Positions 1 to 10,406 of a DNA stretch of 64,000 bases are shown here, in pieces. The notes under the pieces are model-generated. The model saw only the letters and a program-made list of their open reading frames with translations, searched no databases and was not told the origin of the DNA. Origin of the DNA: Cladorhizidae sp. MBARI D1340-BT2 (lineage: Eukaryota > Porifera > Demospongiae > Poecilosclerida > Cladorhizidae); NCBI GenBank assembly GCA_028752905.1, contig JAQNBH010000021.1:154501-218500 (forward strand), read 5' to 3'. Both the position numbers and the translations under genes were made by a program. How positions within the stretch are numbered: position 1 is the stretch's first letter; the number at the start of each line of letters is the position of its first letter.

Positions 1-744
1 TCAAATCACCATAACTTGCTAATACTTAGAGTACTCAAAATTTTGGCACATACAAAAGACAGATAATTAGAAGGGCTATCCAGTGATATACATATTATCC
101 TTTTTGGATAAAGTGTAGAAATGTTATGAGCTTTACGGCAAAATAACAAGATTTTTGGGGGAAAAAAGAGAAACATATAGACCAAATTAGGGCAAATATC
201 AAGATAGAGAACACATAATGAAACCTATCATTCGAATCATATCAAGTCCATTACAGTGAAGTGTGCAGAATATTATGGATGTTTGATATCAACAGAGAGC
301 ACAGGGAGAGACCTATCTTAATAGCTATATATCAAGTTTACACAGTGAAGTGTGGAGAATCTATGAAGCTAACCTGTTTAGCATCAAGATAGAGAACACT
401 GAGAGATACCTATCTTGCAAGTCCATTACAGTGAAGTGTGCAGAATATATGGATGTTTGGTATCAAGAGAGAGCACTTAGAGAGTCCTATCTTAATAGCT
501 ATACATCAAGTCTATTCAGTGAAGTGTGGATAATCTACGAAGCTAACATGTTTAGCATCAAGTAAGAGTACAATTCATAACTGCCCTAATTAACAAGACC
601 AAAGTCCCAGATTTTGTCAACTGATAGAGAAGGCCCTTATCTGCAACATGTCAACAGATTATCAATAAATGTAGTGGTTTTTCACTGGCAGGCTACCGCT
701 TTGGCAACTGGAAAACGCCAGGAAAGATCGCAAACCTTACCACT
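1..744 (+). repeat. Monomer 1, short form S
   Basis: 744 bp, lacks U2. Carries GGATAAAG where nearly all other copies have GGGTAAAG, a change shared with monomer 2, and GGCTACCGC in the tail, shared only with monomer 6. The S-typical TTTACACAG is present. Confidence 0.93.
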
Positions 745-942
745 TCAAATCACCATAACTTGCTAATACTTAGAGTACTCAAAATTTTGGCACGTACAAA
801 AGACAGATAATTAGAAGGGCTATCCGGTGATATAAAACTTATCTTTTTTGGATAAAGTATAGAAAAGTTATGAGCTTTACGGCAAAAAAGCAAGATTTTT
901 GGGGGAAAAATGAGAAACATATAGACCAAATTAGGGCAAATA
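745..942 (+). repeat. Representative monomer: variable leader (198 bp)
   Basis: In the type long copy 745-1652 this segment precedes the subrepeats. Nearly all subtype-defining differences fall here, between CAAAATTTTGG and GAGAAACATA. It holds two touching palindromes, GAGTACTC (773-780) and CAAAATTTTG (780-789), and the T-G-A homopolymer tract at 896-910. It shows no similarity to the subrepeats that I can see. Confidence 0.85.
896..910 (+). repeat. T5-G5-A5 homopolymer tract, length-invariant in all copies
   Basis: In this copy the tract is T5G5A5 followed by TGAG. Across all 73 monomers it reads T4-T7, G4-G7, A3-A6, yet T+G+A is 15 before TGAG (B, C, E, F copies) or 16 before GAG (S, L, D copies). 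In the single G copy a C replaces one base without changing length. Confidence 0.9.
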
Positions 943-1127
943 TCAAGATAGAGAACACATAATGAAACCTATCATTCGAATCATATCAAGTCCATTACAG
1001 TGAAGTGTGCAGAATATTATGGATGTTTGATATCAACAGAGAGCACAGGGAGAGACCTATCTTAATAGCTATATATCAAGTTTATACAGTGAAGTGTGGA
1101 GAATCTATGAAGCTAACCTGTTTAGCA
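943..1127 (+). repeat. Representative monomer: subrepeat U1 (185 bp)
   Basis: Starts at TCAAGATAGAGAACAC and runs to the next copy of the same box at 1128. Inside are two half-units beginning at TCAAGTCC (986) and TCAAGTTT (1076), each followed by ACAGTGAAGTGTG and a diverging stretch. U1 is 11 bp longer than U3 because of the segment around TTCGAATC (975-982), which the other units lack. Confidence 0.9.
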
Positions 1128-1291
1128 TCAAGATAGAGAACACATAGAGAAACCTATCTTGTGATTCTATGTATGCAGAATATACGGATGTTTGGTATCA
1201 AGAGAGAGAACAGAGAGAGGCCTACCTTTAGAGCTATATATCAACTCTATTCAGTGAAGTGTGGAGAATCTATGAAGCTAACATGTTTAGC
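1128..1291 (+). repeat. Representative monomer: subrepeat U2 (164 bp), the unit absent from short copies
   Basis: Runs from TCAAGATAGAGAACAC at 1128 to the same box at 1292. Compared with U3 it lacks about 10 bp in the first half-unit, where CTTGTGATTCTATG replaces CTTGCAAGTCCATTACAGTG. It carries a GA-rich stretch (AAGAGAGAGAACAGAGAGAGG). Its exact loss gives the 744-bp monomer: 908 minus 164. Confidence 0.92.
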
Positions 1292-1465
1292 TCAAGATAG
1301 AGAACACTGAGAGATACCTATCTTGCAAGTCCATTACAGTGAAGTGTGCAGAATATATGGATGTTTGGTATCAAGAGAGAGCACTTAGAGAGTCCTATCT
1401 TAATAGCTATACATCAAGTCTATTCAGTGAAGTGTGGATAATCTACGAAGCTAACATGTTTAGCA
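1292..1465 (+). repeat. Representative monomer: subrepeat U3 (174 bp)
   Basis: Begins TCAAGATAGAGAACACTG and ends before TCAAGTAAGAG at 1466, the degenerate start of the tail. Half-unit boxes are GCAAGTCC (near 1325) and TCAAGTCT (1414), 90 bp apart. This unit is present in both long and short monomers and is almost invariant along the window. Confidence 0.9.
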
Positions 1466-1652
1466 TCAAGTAAGAGTACAATTCATAACTGCCCTAATTA
1501 ACAAGACCAAAGTCCCAGATTTTGTCAACTGATAGAGAAGGCCCTTATCTGCAACATGTCAACAGATTATCAATAAATGTAGTGGTTTTTCACTGGCAGG
1601 CCACCGCTTTGGCAACTGGAAAACGCCAGGAAAGATCGCAAACCTCACCACT
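1466..1652 (+). repeat. Representative monomer: conserved tail (187 bp) with GC-rich hairpin
   Basis: Follows the last subrepeat and continues to the next monomer. It is the least variable non-subrepeat part. It contains a GC-rich patch with an imperfect inverted repeat: TTTC-A-CTGGC (1588-1597) against GCCAGGAAA (1625-1633), one bulged A, with a smaller nested GCCA/TGGC stem (1600-1613). No function is known to me. Confidence 0.8.
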
Positions 1653-2396
1653 TCAAATCACCATAACTTGCTAATACTTAGAGTACTCAAAATTTTGGCA
1701 CATACAAAAGACAGATAATTAGAAGGGCTATCCAGTGATATACATATTATCCTTTTTGGGTAAAGTGTAGAAATGTTATGAGCTTTACGGCAAAATAACA
1801 AGATTTTTGGGGGGGAAAAGAGAAACATATAGACCAAATTAGGGCAAATATCAAGATAGAGAACACATAATGAAACCTATCATTCGAATCATATCAAGTC
1901 CATTACAGTGAAGTGTGCAGAATATTATGGATGTTTGATATCAACAGAGAGCACAGGGAGAGACCTATCTTAATAGCTATATATCAAGTTTACACAGTGA
2001 AGTGTGGAGAATCTATGAAGCTAACCTGTTTAGCATCAAGATAGAGAACACTGAGAGATACCTATCTTGCAAGTCCATTACAGTGAAGTGTGCAGAATAT
2101 ATGGATGTTTGGTATCAAGAGAGAGCACTTAGAGAGTCCTATCTTAATAGCTATACATCAAGTCTATTCAGTGAAGTGTGGATAATCTACGAAGCTAACA
2201 TGTTTAGCATCAAGTAAGAGTACAATTCATAACTGCCCTAATTAACAAGACCAAAGTCCCAGATTTTGTCAACTGATAGAGAAGGCCCTTATCTGCAACA
2301 TGTCAACAGATTATCAATAAATGTAGTGGTTTTTCACTGGCAGGCCACCGCTTTGGCAACTGGAAAACGCCAGGAAAGATCGCAAACCTTACCACT
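1653..2396 (+). repeat. Monomer 3, short form S
   Basis: 744 bp. The homopolymer tract is T5G7A4, the only S copy with seven Gs. First member of a pentamer unit (S-B-L-C-B). Confidence 0.93.
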
Positions 2397-3304
2397 TCAA
2401 ATCACCATAACTTGCTAATACTTAGAGTACTCAAAATTTTGGCACGTACAAAAGACAGATAATTAGAAGGGCTATCCGGTGATATAAAACTTATCTTTTT
2501 TGGGTAAAGTATAGAAAAGTTATGAGCTTTACGGCAAAAAAGCAAGATTTTTGGGGAAAAAATGAGAAACATATAGACCAAATTAGGGCAAATATCAAGA
2601 TAGAGAACACATAATGAAACCTATCATTCGAATCATATCAAGTCCATTACAGTGAAGTGTGCAGAATATTATGGATGTTTGATATCAACAGAGAGCACAG
2701 GGAGAGACCTATCTTAATAGCTATATATCAAGTTTATACAGTGAAGTGTGGAGAATCTATGAAGCTAACCTGTTTAGCATCAAGATAGAGAACACATAGA
2801 GAAACCTATCTTGTGATTCTATGTATGCAGAATATACGGATGTTTGGTATCAAGAGAGAGAACAGAGAGAGGCCTACCTTTAGAGCTATATATCAACTCT
2901 ATTCAGTGAAGTGTGGAGAATCTATGAAGCTAACATGTTTAGCTCAAGATAGGGAACACTGAGAGATACCTATCTTGCAAGTCCATTACAGTGAAGTGTG
3001 CAGAATATATGGATGTTTGGTATCAAGAGAGAGCACTTAGAGAGTCCTATCTTAATAGCTATACATCAAGTCTATTCAGTGAAGTGTGGATAATCTACGA
3101 AGCTAACATGTTTAGCATCAAGTAAGAGTACAATTCATAACTGCCCTAATTAACAAGACCAAAGTCCCAGATTTTGTCAACTGATAGAGAAGGCCCTTAT
3201 CTGCAACATGTCAACAGATTATCAATAAATGTAGTGGTTTTTCACTGGCAGGCCACCGCTTTGGCAACTGGAAAACGCCAGGAAAGATCGCAAACCTCAC
3301 CACT
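2397..3304 (+). repeat. Monomer 4, long form B
   Basis: 908 bp, tract T5G4A6. Has a private AGATAGGGAACAC at the start of U3 instead of AGATAGAGAACAC. Confidence 0.93.
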
Positions 3305-4212
3305 TCAAATCACCATAACTTGCTAATACTTAGAGTACTCAAAATTTTGGCACATACAAAAGACAGATAATTAGAAGGGCTATCCAGTGATATACATATT
3401 ATCCTTTTTGGGTAAAGTGTAGAAATGTTATGAGCTTTACGGCAAAATAACAAGATTTTTGGGGGAAAAAAGAGAAACATATAGACCAAATTAGGGCAAA
3501 TATCAAGATAGAGAACACATAATGAAACCTATCATTCGAATCATATCAAGTCCATTACAGTGAAGTGTGCAGAATATTATGGATGTTTGATATCAACAGA
3601 GAGCACAGGGAGAGACCTATCTTAATAGCTATATATCAAGTTTATACAGTGAAGTGTGGAGAATCTATGAAGCTAACCTGTTTAGCATCAAGATAGAGAA
3701 CACATAGAGAAACCTATCTTGTGATTCTATGTATGCAGAATATACGGATGTTTGGTATCAAGAGAGAGAACAGAGAGAGGCCTACCTTTAGAGCTATATA
3801 TCAACTCTATTCAGTGAAGTGTGGAGAATCTATGAAGCTAACATGTTTAGCTCAAGATAGAGAACACTGAGAGATACCTATCTTGCAAGTCCATTACAGT
3901 GAAGTGTGCAGAATATATGGATGTTTGGTATCAAGAGAGAGCACTTAGAGAGTCCTATCTTAATAGCTATACATCAAGTCTATTCAGTGAAGTGTGGATA
4001 ATCTACGAAGCTAACATGTTTAGCATCAAGTAAGAGTACAATTCATAACTGCCCTAATTAACAAGACCAAAGTCCCAGATTTTGTCAACTGATAGAGAAG
4101 GCCCTTATCTGCAACATGTCAACAGATTATCAATAAATGTAGTGGTTTTTCACTGGCAGGCCACCGCTTTGGCAACTGGAAAACGCCAGGAAAGATCGCA
4201 AACCTCACCACT
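3305..4212 (+). repeat. Monomer 5, long form L
   Basis: 908 bp. It has the same leader as the short form (CACATAC, CCAGTGATATACATATT) but keeps U2, so it is the likely type of copy from which S arose. Confidence 0.93.
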
Positions 4213-5121
4213 TCAAATCACCATAACTTGCTAATACTTAGAGTATTCAAAAATTTGGCACGTACAAAAGACAGATAATTAGAAGGGCTATCCTGGTGAT
4301 ATAAAAATTATCTTTTTTGGGTAAAGTGTAGAAAAGTTATGAGCTTTACGGCAAAAAAGCAAGATTTTTGGGGGAAAAATGAGAAACATACAGACCAAAT
4401 TAGGGCAAATATCAAGATAGAGAACACATAATGAAACCTATCATTCGAATCATATCAAGTCCATCACAGTGAAGTGTGCAGAATATTATGGATGTTTGAT
4501 ATCAACAGAGAGCACAGGGAGAGACCTATCTTAATAGCTATATATCAAGTTTATACAGTGAAGTGTGGAGAATCTATGAAGCTAACCTGTTTAGCATCAA
4601 GATAGAGAACACATAGAGAAACTTATCTTGTGATTCTATGTATGCAGAATATACGGATGTTTGGTATCAAGAGAGAGAACAGAGAGAGACCTACCTTTAG
4701 AGCTATATATCAAGTATATTCAGTGAAGTGTGGAGAATCTATGAAGCTAACATGTTTAGCTCAAGATAGAGAACACTGAGAGATACCTATCTTGCAAGTC
4801 CATTACAGTGAAGTGTGCAGAATATATGGATGTTTGGTATCAAGAGAGAGCACTTAGAGAGTCCTATCTTAATAGCTATACATCAAGTCTATTCAGTGAA
4901 GTGTGGATAATCTACGAAGCTAACATGTTTAGCATCAAGTAAGAGTACAATTCATAACTGCCCTAATTAACAAGACCAAAGTCCCAGATTTTGTCAACTG
5001 ATAGAGAAGGCCCTTATCTGCAACATGTCAACAGATTATCAATAAATGTAGTGGTTTTTCACTGGCAGGCTACCGCTTTGGCAACTGGAAAACGCCAGGA
5101 AAGATCGCAAACCTTACCACT
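4213..5121 (+). repeat. Monomer 6, long form C
   Basis: 909 bp; the extra base is the T in CCTGGTG. GAGTATTC breaks the GAGTACTC palindrome. Shares GTCCATCACAG only with monomer 11 and GGCTACCGC only with monomer 1; CAAAAATTTGG is private. Confidence 0.93.
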
Positions 5122-6029
5122 TCAAATCACCATAACTTGCTAATACTTAGAGTACTCAAAATTTTGGCACGTACAAAAGACAGATAATTAGAAGGGCTAT
5201 CCGGTGATATAAAACTTATCTTTTTTGGGTAAAGTATAGAAAAGTTATGAGCTTTACGGCAAAAAAGCAAGATTTTGGGGGGAAAAATGAGAAACATATA
5301 GACCAAATTAGGGCAAATATCAAGATAGAGAACACATAATGAAACCTATCATTCGAATCATATCAAGTCCATTACAGTGAAGTGTGCAGAATATTATGGA
5401 TGTTTGATATCAACAGAGAGCACAGGGAGAGACCTATCTTAATAGCTATATATCAAGTTTATACAGTGAAGTGTGGAGAATCTATGAAGCTAACCTGTTT
5501 AGCATCAAGATAGAGAACACATAGAGAAACCTATCTTGTGATTCTATGTATGCAGAATATACGGATGTTTGGTATCAAGAGAGAGAACAGAGAGAGGCCT
5601 ACCTTTAGAGCTATATATCAACTCTATTCAGTGAAGTGTGGAGAATCTATGAAGCTAACATGTTTAGCTCAAGATAGAGAACACTGAGAGATACCTATCT
5701 TGCAAGTCCATTACAGTGAAGTGTGCAGAATATATGGATGTTTGGTATCAAGAGAGAGCACTTAGAGAGTCCTATCTTAATAGCTATACATCAAGTCTAT
5801 TCAGTGAAGTGTGGATAATCTACGAAGCTAACATGTTTAGCATCAAGTAAGAGTACAATTCATAACTGCCCTAATTAACAAGACCAAAGTCCCAGATTTT
5901 GTCAACTGATAGAGAAGGCCCTTATCTGCAACATGTCAACAGATTATCAATAAATGTAGTGGTTTTTCACTGGCAGGCCACCGCTTTGGCAACTGGAAAA
6001 CGCCAGGAAAGATCGCAAACCTCACCACT
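5122..6029 (+). repeat. Monomer 7, long form B
   Basis: 908 bp. Tract is T4G6A5, the only copy with four Ts. Closes the first pentamer unit 1653-6029. Confidence 0.93.
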
Positions 6030-6773
6030 TCAAATCATCATAACTTGCTAATACTTAGAGTACTCAAAATTTTGGCACATACAAAAGACAGATAATTAGA
6101 AGGGCTATCCAGTGATATACATATTATCCTTTTTGGGTAAAGTGTAGAAATGTTATGAGCTTTACGGCAAAATAACAAGATTTTTTGGGGGAAAAAGAGA
6201 AACATATAGACCAAATTAGGGCAAATATCAAGATAGAGAACACATAATGAAACCTATCATTCGAATCATATCAAGTCCATTACAGTGAAGTGTGCAGAAT
6301 ATTATGGATGTTTGATATCAACAGAGAGCACAGGGAGAGTCCTATCTTAATAGCTATATATCAAGTTTACACAGTGAAGTGTGGAGAATCTATGAAGCTA
6401 ACCTGTTTAGCATCAAGATAGAGAACACTGAGAGATACCTATCTTGCAAGTCCATTACAGTGAAGTGTGCAGAATATATGGATGTTTGGTATCAAGAGAG
6501 AGCACTTAGAGAGTCCTATCTTAATAGCTATACATCAAGTCTATTCAGTGAAGTGTGGATAATCTACGAAGCTAACATGTTTAGCATCAAGTAAGAGTAC
6601 AATTCATAACTGCCCTAATTAACAAGACCAAAGTCCCAGATTTTGTCAACTGATAGAGAAGGCCCTTATCTGCAACATGTCAACAGATTATCAATAAATG
6701 TAGTGGTTTTTCACTGGCAGGCCACCGCTTTGGCAACTGGAAAACGCCAGGAAAGATCGCAAACCTTACCACT
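6030..6773 (+). repeat. Monomer 8, short form S
   Basis: 744 bp, tract T6G5A5. Private changes: AAATCATCATAAC at the start and GGGAGAGTCCTATC in U1. Confidence 0.93.
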
Positions 6774-7681
6774 TCAAATCACCATAACTTGCTAATACTT
6801 AGAGTACTCAAAATTTTGGCACGTACAAAAGACAGATAATTAGAAGGGCTATCCGGTGATATAAAACTTATCTTTTTTGGGTAAAGTATAGAAAAGTTAT
6901 GAGCTTTACGGCAAAAAAGCAAGATTTTTGGGGAAAAAATGAGAAACATATAGACCAAATTAGGGCAAATATCAAGATAGAGAACACATAATGAAACCTA
7001 TCATTCGAATCATATCAAGTCCATTACAGTGAAGTGTGCAGAATATTATGGATGTTTGATATCAACAGAGAGCACAGGGAGAGACCTATCTTAATAGCTA
7101 TATATCAAGTTTATACAGTGAAGTGTGGAGAATCTATGAAGCTAACCTGTTTAGCATCAAGATAGAGAACACATAGAGAAACCTATCTTGTGATTCTATG
7201 TATGCAGAATATACGGATGTTTGGTATCAAGAGAGAGAACAGAGAGAGGCCTACCTTTAGAGCTATATATCAACTCTATTCAGTGAAGTGTGGAGAATCT
7301 ATGAAGCTAACATGTTTAGCTCAAGATAGAGAACACTGAGAGATACCTATCTTGCAAGTCCATTACAGTGAAGTGTGCAGAATATATGGATGTTTGGTAT
7401 CAAGAGAGAGCACTTAGAGAGTCCTATCTTAATAGCTATACATCAAGTCTATTCAGTGAAGTGTGGATAATCTACGAAGCTAACATGTTTAGCATCAAGT
7501 AAGAGTACAATTCATAACTGCCCTAATTAACAAGACCAAAGTCCCAGATTTTGTCAACTGATAGAGAAGGCCCTTATCTGCAACATGTCAACAGATTATC
7601 AATAAATGTAGTGGTTTTTCACTGGCAGGCCACCGCTTTGGCAACTGGAAAACGCCAGGAAAGATCGCAAACCTCACCACT
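6774..7681 (+). repeat. Monomer 9, long form B
   Basis: 908 bp, tract T5G4A6. Second position of pentamer unit 6030-10406, aligned with monomer 4. Confidence 0.93.
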
Positions 7682-8589
7682 TCAAATCACCATAACTTGC
7701 TAATACTTAGAGTACTCAAAATTTTGGCACATACAAAAGACAGATAATTAGAAGGGCTATCCAGTGATATACATATTATCCTTTTTGGGTAAAGTGTAGA
7801 AATGTTATGAGCTTTACGGCAAAATAACAAGATTTTTGGGGGGAAAAAGAGAAACATATAGACCAAATTAGGGCAAATATCAAGATAGAGAACACATAAT
7901 GAAACCTATCATTCGAATCATATCAAGTCCATTACAGTGAAGTGTGCAGAATATTATGGATGTTTGATATCAACAGAGAGCACAGGGAGAGACCTATCTT
8001 AATAGCTATATATCAAGTTTATACAGTGAAGTGTGGAGAATCTATGAAGCTAACCTGTTTAGCATCAAGATAGAGAACACATAGAGAAACCTATCTTGTG
8101 ATTCTATGTATGCAGAATATACGGATGTTTGGTATCAAGAGAGAGAACAGAGAGAGGCCTACCTTTAGAGCTATATATCAACTCTATTCAGTGAAGTGTG
8201 GAGAATCTATGAAGCTAACATGTTTAGCTCAAGATAGAGAACACTGAGAGATACCTATCTTGCAAGTCCATTACAGTGAAGTGTGCAGAATATATGGATG
8301 TTTGGTATCAAGAGAGAGCACTTAGAGAGTCCTATCTTAATAGCTATACATCAAGTCTATTCAGTGAAGTGTGGATAATCTACGAAGCTAACATGTTTAG
8401 CATCAAGTAAGAGTACAATTCATAACTGCCCTAATTAACAAGACCAAAGTCCCAGATTTTGTCAACTGATAGAGAAGGCCCTTATCTGCAACATGTCAAC
8501 AGATTATCAATAAATGTAGTGGTTTTTCACTGGCAGGCCACCGCTTTGGCAACTGGAAAACGCCAGGAAAGATCGCAAACCTCACCACT
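7682..8589 (+). repeat. Monomer 10, long form L
   Basis: 908 bp, tract T5G6A5. First member of an L-C-D trimer. Confidence 0.93.
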
Positions 8590-9498
8590 TCAAATCACCA
8601 TAACTTGCTAATACTTAGAGTATTCAAAATTTTGGCACGTACAAAAGACAGATAATTAGAAGGGCTATCCTGGTGATATAAAAATTATCTTTTTTGGGTA
8701 AAGTGTAGAAAAGTTATGAGCTTTACGGCAAAAAAGCAAGATTTTTGGGGGGAAAATGAGAAACATACAGACCAAATTAGGGCAAATATCAAGATAGAGA
8801 ACACATAATGAAACCTATCATTCGAATCATATCAAGTCCATCACAGTGAAGTGTGCAGAATATTATGGATGTTTGATATCAACAGAGAGCACAGGGAGAG
8901 ACCTATCTTAATAGCTATATATCAAGTTTATACAGTGAAGTGTGGAGAATCTATGAAGCTAACCTGTTTAGCATCAAGATAGAGAACACATAGAGAAACT
9001 TATCTTGTGATTCTATGTATGCAGAATATACGGATGTTTGGTATCAAGAGAGAGAACAGAGAGAGACCTACCTTTAGAGCTATATATCAAGTATATTCAG
9101 TGAAGTGTGGAGAATCTATGAAGCTAACATGTTTAGCTCAAGATAGAGAACACTGAGAGATACCTATCTTGCAAGTCCATTACAGTGAAGTGTGCAGAAT
9201 ATATGGATGTTTGGTATCAAGAGAGAGCACTTAGAGAGTCCTATCTTAATAGCTATACATCAAGTCTATTCAGTGAAGTGTGGATAATCTACGAAGCTAA
9301 CATGTTTAGCATCAAGTAAGAGTACAATTCATAACTGCCCTAATTAACAAGACCAAAGTCCCAGATTTTGTCAACTGATAGAGAAGGCCCTTATCTGCAA
9401 CATGTCAACAGATTATCAATAAATGTAGTGGTTTTTCACTGGCAGGCCACCGCTTTGGCAACTGGAAAACGCCAGGAAAGATCGCAAACCTTACCACT
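8590..9498 (+). repeat. Monomer 11, long form C
   Basis: 909 bp. GTCCATCACAG is shared with monomer 6, 4377 bp upstream, which supports a pentamer-sized duplication. Confidence 0.93.
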
Positions 9499-10406
9499 TC
9501 AAATCACCATAACTTGCTAATACTTAGAGTACTCAAAATTTTGGCACATACAAAAGACAGATAATTAGAAGGGCTATCCGGTGATATACAAATTATCTTT
9601 TTGGGGTAAAGTGTAAAAATGTTATGAGCTTTACGGCAAAATAACAAGATTTTTTTGGGGAAAAAGAGAAACATATAGACCAAATTAGGGCAAATATCAA
9701 GATAGAGAACACATAATGAAACCTATCATTCGAATCATATCAAGTCCATTACAGTGAAGTGTGCAGAATATTATGGATGTTTGATATCAACAGAGAGCAC
9801 AGGAAGAGACCTATCTTAATAGCTATATATCAAGTTTATACAGTGAAGTGTGGAGAATCTATGAAGCTAACCTGTTTAGCATCAAGATAGAGAACACATA
9901 GAGAAACCTATCTTGTGATTCTATGTATGCAGAATATACGGATGTTTGGTATCAAGAGAGAGAACAGAGAGAGGCCTACCTTTAGAGCTATATATCAAGT
10001 CTATTCAGTGAAGTGTGGAGAATCTATGAAGCTAACATGTTTAGCTCAAGATAGAGAACACTGAGAGATACCTATCTTGCAAGTCCATTACAGTGAAGTG
10101 TGCAGAATATATGGATGTTTGGTGTCAAGAGAGAGCACTTAGAGAGTCCTATCTTAATAGCTATACATCAAGTCTATTCAGTGAAGTGTGGATAATCTAC
10201 GAAGCTAACATGTTTAGCATCAAGTAAGAGTACAATTCATAACTGCCCTAATTAACAAGACCAAAGTCCCAGATTTTGTCAACTGATAGAGAAGGCCCTT
10301 ATCTGCAACATGTCAACAGATTATCAATAAATGTAGTGGTTTTTCACTGGCAGGCCACCGCTTTGGCAACTGGAAAACGCCAGGAAAGATCGCAAACCTT
10401 ACCACT
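9499..10406 (+). repeat. Monomer 12, long form D
   Basis: 908 bp. Full D haplotype: CCGGTGATATACAAATT, GTGTAAAAATG, CACAGGAAGAG, TCAAGTCTATTC in U2 and GGTGTCAAGAG in U3. Tract T7G4A5, the longest T run seen. Confidence 0.93.

Larger units (their letters stand above)
745..1652 (+). repeat. Monomer 2, long form B
   Basis: 908 bp with B leader (CACGTAC, CCGGTGATATAAAAC) and GGATAAAG. Forms an S-B dimer of 1652 bp with monomer 1. Confidence 0.93.
1653..10406 (+). repeat. Two pentamer units S-B-L-C-(B or D), 4377 bp each
   Basis: Monomers 3-7 (1653-6029) and 8-12 (6030-10406) have equal length and matching subtype order for the first four positions. The C copies of both share GTCCATCACAG, found in no other C copy. 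The fifth position differs (B versus D), so the right-hand border was altered later or lies inside the unit. Confidence 0.75.

Noticed and set aside
225..245. CENP-B box candidate around ATTCGAATCATATC
   Set aside because: The consensus needs TTCG, then A at the tenth base, then CGGG. The first part fits but the CGGG end is absent (TCAA instead), so there is no real match.
475..524. Telomere-like TTAGGG in the leader (AAATTAGGGCAAA), once per monomer
   Set aside because: It is a single hexamer per monomer, not in tandem, and the flanks do not match plant (TTTAGGG) or other telomere repeats. The base-level location in monomer 1 is near 187-192; the same motif recurs in each copy.
350..565. 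71-aa open frame repeated at 350, 2002, 6379, 14388, 16040, 17692, 19344, 20996, 22648, 24300, 47744 and 63017 (+ strand)
   Set aside because: It lies wholly in the subrepeats of short monomers, begins with GTG, has no ribosome-binding or promoter context, matches no family I know, and its amino-acid repeats simply follow the DNA repeats. Not annotated as a gene.
1588..1633. Rho-independent terminator in the tail
   Set aside because: The stem is imperfect, the loop is long and there is no T-run after the 3' arm (AAAGATCG follows). The setting is also eukaryotic satellite DNA.
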